Position numbers and translations under genes: made by a program | In this document: in pieces, positions 13,214 through 17,468 of the stretch | Layout: the number at the start of each line of letters is the position of its first letter | Numbering within the stretch: position 1 is the first letter of the stretch | NCBI GenBank assembly: GCA_023229725.1 | Contig: JALNYR010000046.1 | Span: 1-17,468 of the forward strand | Origin: Dehalococcoidia bacterium | GTDB lineage: Bacteria > Chloroflexota > Dehalococcoidia > GIF9 > AB-539-J10 | Length of the DNA stretch: 17,468 nt | Direction: 5' to 3' | The notes under the pieces: generated by a model | Databases searched by the model: none | The model's input: the letters and a program-made list of their open reading frames with translations, nothing else | What the model was told of the DNA's origin: nothing

Positions 13214-14620
13214 ATGAATGCCAGGCTGAAGTTCCTCGGCGCCACAGAGAACGTGACGGGTTCGCGGTATCTGCTCGAGACCGACGGGCAGAGACTCCTC
13301 GTCGACTGCGGGATGCACCAGGAACGTGAGCTGCGCTCACGGGACTGGGACCCCTTTCCTGTTCCGCCTTCCTCCATCGACGCCGTGCTCATCACGCACG
13401 CGCATCTCGACCACTGCGGCTACCTCCCGAGGTTGTCACGCGACGGCTTCAAGGGTCCGGTCTACTGCACGCCCGCGACCGCCGAGATAATGCGCATCTC
13501 GCTGCTCGACTCCGCCAACCTGCAGGAATCGGACGCGGAGCAGAAGAGGAGGCGTCACGAGCGCGAGGGGCGCAAGGGCGCGTATCCGGAGGAGCCTCTG
13601 TACACGGTGAAGGATGCTGAGGCGTGCTTCAACCAGTTCCAGCCGATACGCTGCAAGAGAGCGACGGAGGTTGCCAGAGGAGTCACCGCCAGCCTGTACG
13701 ACGCAGGGCACATACTCGGGTCGACGATGATTGCGCTTGACATCCGCCTGAACGGCGAAAGCCGGCGCATCGTCTTCTCGGGCGACATCGGCCGCTGGGA
13801 CAGACCCATCGTTCGCGACCCGAGCACGTTCGAGCGGGCGGACTACGTTCTCGTTGAATCCACCTACGGCAACCGCACGCACGAGACGGTCGAGGCCGTC
13901 GATGACCAGCTCGAGAGCGTCATCAAGGCCGCCGTGCAGAAGCGCGGCAACATCATCGTCCCTTCATTCGCCATCGAGAGAGCCCAGGAGTTGCTCTACC
14001 ACATGAACGAGCTTCTCAGGGCCAACCGCATCCCCCACATACTGGTGTTCCTCGACAGCCCGATGGCTATCAAGGTGACTGACGTGTTCAGAAAGCACCC
14101 GGAGCTGTTCGACGAGGAGGCCAGGGAAATCGTCGCGCGGCATCAGAGCCTGTTCGATTTCCCGAGCCTGACGGCCGTCGAGAGCGCCGAGCACTCCAAG
14201 GCGCTGAACTACCTGGGGGGCACGGGCATGATAATCGCCGGCTCCGGCATGTGCACCGGCGGTCGCATCAAGCACCACCTCGTGAACAACATCTCGCGTC
14301 CGGAGTCGACCGTACTCTTCGTCGGCTACCAGGCATCAGGCACGCTCGGCCGCCAGATTGTCGACGGTGCGAAGGAGGTGCGCATCTACAACGAGACGCA
14401 CACCGTCGCCGCACGCATCGAGCAGATCCAGGGGTTCTCCTCGCATGCCGACCAGAACGAGCTGCTGCGGTGGCTCTCGACCATCAGGAACACGCCGCGG
14501 CAGGTCTTCGTGGTGCACGGCGAGAAGGAGTCGGCGCACACCTTCGCGGAGCTGGTTGCGGAGAAGCACGGCTGGAACGTGACAGTCCCCGCCTACAAGG
14601 AGGAGGTAATCCTCGACTAG
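13214..14620 (+). CDS. MBL-fold / beta-CASP / RMMBL ribonuclease
   Basis: A 468-residue metallo-beta-lactamase-fold nuclease of the beta-CASP group (CPSF73/YhfI-like RNA exo- or endonuclease). Metal ligands are visible: THAHLDHCG (H62, H64, D66, H67), GHILGS (H166) and FSGDIGR (D191). ESTYGNRTHE opens the beta-CASP insert, which carries SPMAIKVTD and SGMCTGGRIKHHL. The RMMBL end follows with GYQASGTLGRQ and GFSSHADQNELL, supplying the final histidine. All key residues are present, so it should act on RNA in the cytoplasm. The start is ATG 13214 with AAGGAG at 13202-13207; upstream in-frame codons back to 12968 precede or overlap the promoter and are not coding. It is followed 51 bases on by the CoA-binding gene. 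Confidence 0.92.
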   Translation: MNARLKFLGATENVTGSRYLLETDGQRLLVDCGMHQERELRSRDWDPFPVPPSSIDAVLITHAHLDHCGYLPRLSRDGFKGPVYCTPATAEIMRISLLDSANLQESDAEQKRRRHEREGRKGAYPEEPLYTVKDAEACFNQFQPIRCKRATEVARGVTASLYDAGHILGSTMIALDIRLNGESRRIVFSGDIGRWDRPIVRDPSTFERADYVLVESTYGNRTHETVEAVDDQLESVIKAAVQKRGNIIVPSFAIERAQELLYHMNELLRANRIPHILVFLDSPMAIKVTDVFRKHPELFDEEAREIVARHQSLFDFPSLTAVESAEHSKALNYLGGTGMIIAGSGMCTGGRIKHHLVNNISRPESTVLFVGYQASGTLGRQIVDGAKEVRIYNETHTVAARIEQIQGFSSHADQNELLRWLSTIRNTPRQVFVVHGEKESAHTFAELVAEKHGWNVTVPAYKEEVILD

Positions 14621-14671
14621 AACGGCGGGCCGCTTCCGGCGAAGACGGACACGCCGAAGGAGAGAGACACC

Positions 14672-15142
14672 ATGGGATACCCTGTGAAGAAGATTCTGAG
14701 AGAGAGCAAGACAGTCGCAATCGTCGGCCTATCCGCGAAACCGGAGGCGGACAGCTATCGCGTGGCAAAGTACCTCATCGACCACGGGTACGATGTGATT
14801 CCCATCAACCCGAGCGCCGACCAGATCCTCGGTCGGAGGTCGTATGCGAGCCTGCGCGACCTGCCGCAACCGCCGGACGTCGTGGACATCTTCCGGAGGG
14901 CCGAGTACGCGCCGGAGATAGTCGAGGACGCGATTGCCGCGAAGGCCAGGGCGGTGTGGCTGCAGCTCGGTGTGGTGAACCCCGACGCGGCGAGGCGTGC
15001 GCGAGAGGCCGGGCTGATGGTCGTGATGGACCGCTGCATGAAGCGGGAGCACGAGTGCCTGACGGGGGCCGTTCCCGCGCAGGGGTCGGCGGCCCCACAG
15101 TCAGCGGCATGCCAGTGGCGACCCGGTACGCCACAGGCGTGA
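14672..15142 (+). CDS. CoA-binding domain protein (YccU-like)
   Basis: A small Rossmann-fold CoA-binding protein (CoA_binding_2). The N-terminal VKKILRESKTVAIVGLS gives the nucleotide loop. It is followed by YRVAKYLIDHGYDVIPINPS, DVVDIFRRAEYAPEIVEDA, AVWLQLGVVN and the ending motif VVMDRCMKREH. Such proteins probably sense or bind acyl-CoA; they are homologous to the first domain of succinyl-CoA synthetase alpha but lack its catalytic part. GAAGGAG at 14656-14662, nine bases before the ATG, supports the start. The fold normally ends soon after the MDRC-KxEH motif; here about 25 unconserved Ala/Gln/Pro-rich residues follow, coded across an inverted repeat. Likely cotranscribed with the nuclease gene. 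Confidence 0.9.
   Translation: MGYPVKKILRESKTVAIVGLSAKPEADSYRVAKYLIDHGYDVIPINPSADQILGRRSYASLRDLPQPPDVVDIFRRAEYAPEIVEDAIAAKARAVWLQLGVVNPDAARRAREAGLMVVMDRCMKREHECLTGAVPAQGSAAPQSAACQWRPGTPQA
15065..15096. repeat. Inverted repeat in the tail of the CoA-binding gene
   Basis: GGGGCCG (15065-15071) and CGGCCCC (15090-15096) are exact reverse complements with an 18-base loop. They lie within the unconserved C-terminal codons, about 45 bases before the stop. It looks like a former 3' untranslated hairpin now read as coding, but this is inference. Confidence 0.35.
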
Positions 15143-15146
15143 AGAG

Positions 15147-15476
15147 CTACTTCCCGACGGGTTCGTAGAAGGCGCGGGCCTTGATTTCCATGTCGCGCCC
15201 ACCCCACGTTCCCTTCATCTCCTTGCGCGCTTCGGCGAGCGCCTCGCTCGTCTGCCAGGCCTTGAACGTCGCGACGTCCTTGAACTCGTACACGGCGAGG
15301 TATGGCGGCTGCTCCGACGGCACCTCGGGTGAGAGCTTGTAGCGCTTCACCGAAGCGATGTGTCCGCCCTTGTTCAGCATGGGGAGGTGAATCTCGTCGT
15401 ACCACTTGTTGAACTCGGCATCGAGCTCGGGCGCGCAACGCGTCCACACAAGCCACAGGCAGGATCTCTTCGCCAT
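15147..15476 (-). CDS. Dimeric alpha/beta-barrel (EthD/DUF4286-like) protein
   Basis: A 109-residue soluble protein. FNKWYDEIHLPMLNKGGHIASVKRYKL is the typical first helix-strand of ferredoxin-like dimeric alpha/beta-barrel proteins (EthD and DUF4286 groups: a W-D-E-H-L patch followed by a Gly and an R-Y strand). It is followed by PPYLAVYEFKDVATFKAWQTSEAL and the end strand. These act as small dimers and often bind or modify hydrophobic or aromatic compounds; this one has no identified substrate. The start is firm: AAGGAG on the minus strand six bases before ATG 15476. It converges with the CoA-binding gene, with only four bases between stop codons, so the transcripts probably overlap. Confidence 0.75.
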   Translation of the reverse strand: MAKRSCLWLVWTRCAPELDAEFNKWYDEIHLPMLNKGGHIASVKRYKLSPEVPSEQPPYLAVYEFKDVATFKAWQTSEALAEARKEMKGTWGGRDMEIKARAFYEPVGK

Positions 15477-15534
15477 CTGTACTCCTTCTCCGCCTCCGCG
15501 CGATTCCCCGGGGAGGCGCGTCTACTGACGCCGC

Positions 15535-15543
15535 ACTATACCA
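15535..15543 (-). promoter_or_regulatory. Candidate extended -10 for the alpha/beta-barrel gene
   Basis: TATAGT on the minus strand (15540-15535) preceded by TGG. No convincing -35. Transcription would start near 15528, about 50 bases before the ATG. The leader would include an inverted repeat CGCCTCC (15491-15497) / GGAGGCG (15512-15518). Confidence 0.35.
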
Positions 15544-15655
15544 CAGCCCGAGCCGGGAGAGCCGCCGCCGGGAGGACTTGACGCAGCTTTGCCCGCGTGA
15601 CAGCATTGCCCGGCCGCAGCAGCGCGCCGGTGCGCCGGCGCGGCAGTGACACCAC

Positions 15656-16291
15656 ATGACTCGTTTGATTCGCAACGCAATTGCCATCGTCCGCAACCAC
15701 CGGCGGGCGTACGTCGTGCTGAATGTCGCGTACTACGGGCTGGTCGCCCTGTGCATGGTCCTCGTCACCTCGCACCCCGAGGTGCAGGCGTTGCTCACCC
15801 AGTCAGTGCTGGAGGGGTTCTCCGAGGGCCTCTTCGCCCGTGTGGCCGGGGCCTACGCCGGCGGTGACGTGCTAACAGCCGCGGTCCTCACATTCCTGGT
15901 CAACCTCTTCCTGGGGAGCGTGGTCGTGCTGCTGCTGCCATCGCTGCTCATCCCCTTCGCCGGAGTGGCCGGAGGCGCCGTCCGCGCGGTGCTGTGGGGA
16001 TTGCTGCTGGCGCCGACAACACCGGAGCTTCAGGCTGGGATGATTCCGCACTCGCTGACGCTGCTGCTCGAAGGGCAAGGCTACATCCTCGCCATCCTGG
16101 CGGCCTGGGTCCTCGGCCGCGCATTCGTGTCTCCTTCCAGCGTCGGCGCCACCCGGTGGCTGCAAGGCTACGGCATCGGCCTCAGGAAGGCGCTGTCCAT
16201 CTACATCCTCGTGGCCATCGTCCTCGCGATTGCCGCGGTCTACGAGGCGCTCGAGGTCATCTACCTGGTGCCCCTCATGCTCCCGAATTAG
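15656..16291 (+). CDS. SpoIIM-like (DUF95-type) integral membrane protein
   Basis: A 211-residue protein with several hydrophobic stretches at about 20-40, 70-108, 127-150 and 175-200. The layout of a conserved N in a hydrophobic run (TFLVNLFLGSVVVLLLPSLL), a Gly-rich turn (FAGVAGGAVRAVLWGLLL), then HSLTLLLEGQGYILAILAAW resembles stage II sporulation protein M / DUF95 membrane proteins. Those occur widely in non-sporulating bacteria with unknown function, so no sporulation role is implied. The ATG at 15656 has no good SD. The next gene on the same strand starts 120 bases later. The alternative is a generic small multi-pass membrane protein, so the family name is tentative while coding status is well supported by composition. 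Confidence 0.65.
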   Translation: MTRLIRNAIAIVRNHRRAYVVLNVAYYGLVALCMVLVTSHPEVQALLTQSVLEGFSEGLFARVAGAYAGGDVLTAAVLTFLVNLFLGSVVVLLLPSLLIPFAGVAGGAVRAVLWGLLLAPTTPELQAGMIPHSLTLLLEGQGYILAILAAWVLGRAFVSPSSVGATRWLQGYGIGLRKALSIYILVAIVLAIAAVYEALEVIYLVPLMLPN

Positions 16292-16306
16292 CCGGCGTTT
16301 GCCGGC
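16291..16306. repeat. Stem-loop at the stop of the SpoIIM-like gene
   Basis: GCCGGC-GTTT-GCCGGC begins at the last base of the TAG stop. It is a 6-base GC-only stem with a 4-base loop and no T-run; a weak terminator or end-stabilising hairpin at most. Confidence 0.35.
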
Positions 16307-16397
16307 GAACCCGCCCCTCACAGTAATCCGATTGCCCGCCCGTGCGTTATACGGATGGAGACATCATCCTGTGCCCCGCACGGCTCCACCCGTGGGG

Positions 16398-16405
16398 GGA
16401 GGAGG
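16398..16405 (+). promoter_or_regulatory. Shine-Dalgarno favouring a TTG start
   Basis: GGAGGAGG ends six bases before TTG 16412. It lies inside the reading frame that would begin at ATG 16355, which has no such site. This argues for TTG as the actual start of the small membrane protein. Confidence 0.6.
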
Positions 16406-16411
16406 CTACGG

Positions 16412-16762
16412 TTGCTGAATGAACGCCGCGTGTCCGTGACCACCGTGCTGGGAACCGCGTGCGGACTCGCATCCTGGGCGATATGCGCGAAGGGGATGGG
16501 CCTTGAGATGCCGTGGCATCAGGGCATCCTCATCGTGCTCACCAATGCGCTCATGGGCTTCACCATCGGCATCAGCTCGCTCCGCTACCACTGGATGACG
16601 CACGGCGCCCTCATCGGGCTGCTGTTCGGACTGGTGCTGTCGCTCTTCACGTACAGTCAGGGCCTGGGGTTCTGGTGGATACTGATTCTCGGGCCGGTGT
16701 ACGGCTTCATCATCGAGCTGTGCGCCACCGTCTTCTTCCGCGCCAATATCGACGCCTGGTAG
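16412..16762 (+). CDS. Small four-helix membrane protein, family not recognised
   Basis: From TTG 16412 the product is 116 residues: a short polar start (LNERRVS), then hydrophobic segments around VTTVLGTACGLASWAI, GILIVLTNALMGFTIGI, GALIGLLFGLVLSLF and WILILGPVYGFIIELCATVFF. It has no enzymatic motif. The ATG at 16355 in the same frame would prepend 19 Arg/Gly/Ser-rich residues and has no SD, whereas TTG has a strong one. It shares strand and spacing with the SpoIIM-like gene and may be cotranscribed. I do not know a function. Confidence 0.65.
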   Translation: MLNERRVSVTTVLGTACGLASWAICAKGMGLEMPWHQGILIVLTNALMGFTIGISSLRYHWMTHGALIGLLFGLVLSLFTYSQGLGFWWILILGPVYGFIIELCATVFFRANIDAW

Positions 16763-16787
16763 GAGGCCGGCGCCCCCACGCAGGAGA

Positions 16788-17168
16788 CTAGGCCTCATCC
16801 TTCTCGATACGCAAACGGGCGCTTCCGGCGATGGTCTTGAAGACCGCCGGGTCGCCTTCAATTCGCCCGAAGACGGTGACGTCGCTCGCGGCTCTCGGTT
16901 CGTCCCTTTCGCTTGCCGGCGTCGGGCCGAAGAACAGGCACACGGCATGTCCGGGCGGCCACCAGGCAAGGTCTCCCAGCCCAACCACTTCCTGGGGGAC
17001 CTCCTGGGGCAGGTCGAGGGGCACCGAACCGTACAGCTCGTCGCCCCACCTCTGCACTCTGACGTCAAGCGGGAGGGCGGCCCACACGGCCGAGGCCACC
17101 TTCGTGCCGTTCAGCGTGGCGTATGCGGCCACCGTCCCGGCTGTAATCCGCACCCTCATCTGCTCCAT
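16788..17168 (-). CDS. Cyclophilin-like fold protein (TM1367-type)
   Basis: A 126-residue protein matching the Cyclophil_like family (PF04126): GTVAAYATLN, AVWAALPLDVRVQRWGDELYG, then GLGDLAWWPPGHAVCLFFGPTPAS and DVTVFGRIEGD. The fold resembles cyclophilin, but the family has no demonstrated prolyl isomerase activity that I know of; role unknown, cytoplasmic. The start is ATG 17168 because GGGAGGAGT lies directly upstream (minus strand 17180-17172). The longer frame to 17189 would include this SD as codons. A second ATG three codons in (17159) is possible. It is convergent with the small membrane protein gene (25-base gap). Confidence 0.85.
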   Translation of the reverse strand: MEQMRVRITAGTVAAYATLNGTKVASAVWAALPLDVRVQRWGDELYGSVPLDLPQEVPQEVVGLGDLAWWPPGHAVCLFFGPTPASERDEPRAASDVTVFGRIEGDPAVFKTIAGSARLRIEKDEA

Positions 17169-17277
17169 GCGACTCCTCCCGCCTCGCACTGTCGTGAGAG
17201 AGCGCCAGTCTAGTGACCATGAGTCGCCCCGTCAAACACGGCTTCGGGGGCGCTCCCGATTCCTTGCGTCTGGAGCA

Positions 17278-17468
17278 TCACAAGCCCGGTGAAGGCTCGT
17301 CGGCCGGCTCGACCACCAGGCGCAGGCGGTCCATGCGGACGATGGAGACCCTCCGCCCCCTTGCGACGTGCCCGGTCTCGCAGCGCGCCGGCCAGAGCTC
17401 ATTCCCCACGCGCACGTAGCCCTCCGGCGTGAGGCTCCTCACCACCACTGCGTTCAGGCCCACGTCCG
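17278..17468 (-). CDS. NfeD-like protein, C-terminal OB-fold part (partial)
   Basis: The frame is open to the right edge, so only the C-terminal 63 or so residues are seen. GLNAVVVRSLTPEGYVRVGN followed by ELWPARC, then GRRVSIVRMDRLRLVVEP, fits the NfeD C-terminal OB-fold (pattern G-x-A-x-L-P-G-x-V-x-G-E-x-W-A, then G-x-V-V-V). NfeD proteins are membrane-linked partners of stomatin/SPFH-domain proteins. The rest, probably including membrane helices or a ClpP-like serine protease domain, lies beyond the window. The GTG at 17463 is unlikely to be a start because the frame continues upstream. Confidence 0.75.
   Translation of the reverse strand, partial: DVGLNAVVVRSLTPEGYVRVGNELWPARCETGHVARGRRVSIVRMDRLRLVVEPADEPSPGL

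Overview
The window is GC-rich (by eye, not counted), densely coding bacterial chromosome. Many genes begin with GTG or TTG, and Shine-Dalgarno (SD) sequences are strong wherever the start is clear. The mix of a YcbZ-type Lon protease, a DUF502 protein, a beta-CASP nuclease, a cyclophilin-like protein, NfeD and TIGR04076 genes, plus GTAGGGGC-ended palindromes, would fit a Chloroflexota (Dehalococcoidia-like) genome. That assignment is an inference from style only; there is no rRNA or other marker here. I found no tRNA, rRNA, CRISPR array, transposase, integrase or phage gene.

Layout. (1) 1-2975, plus strand: the end of an unknown gene, translationally coupled to a LOG/TIGR00730 nucleotide-processing protein, then a HAD-family hydrolase with an atypical motif I, then a coiled-coil protein with four membrane segments. 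(2) 2976-5865: the most unusual part. Two tandem paralogous secreted proteins on the minus strand end in a CFI-box-CTERM domain. Each has a non-coding 3' block full of GTAGGGGC-ended palindromes, and the 3' half of each gene plus its flank is duplicated. (3) 5866-6918, plus strand: a single-pass membrane protein with a cytoplasmic coiled coil and an exported cohesin-like domain. It is divergent from the CFI-box pair.

(4) 13055-6968, minus strand: five co-directional genes, namely an MFS transporter, a TIGR04076 protein, a DUF502 membrane protein, a Lon-type AAA+ protease and an EamA/DMT transporter. They are probably partly cotranscribed; DUF502-Lon-EamA are packed with gaps of about 20-40 bases. 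(5) 13090-15142, plus strand: a clear sigma70-like promoter, then an MBL/beta-CASP/RMMBL nuclease and a CoA-binding protein. These diverge from the MFS gene and end 4 bases from a convergent small alpha/beta-barrel protein. (6) 15656-17468: two small integral membrane proteins on the plus strand, then a cyclophilin-like protein and the C-terminal end of an NfeD-like protein on the minus strand.

Most of the window is housekeeping or general-purpose: RNA processing, membrane proteostasis and transport. The part that looks least described is 2019-6918, where two secreted CFI-box paralogs sit between two coiled-coil membrane proteins, one of which displays a cohesin-like fold. The sequence supports a cell-surface cluster, but no function can be assigned.
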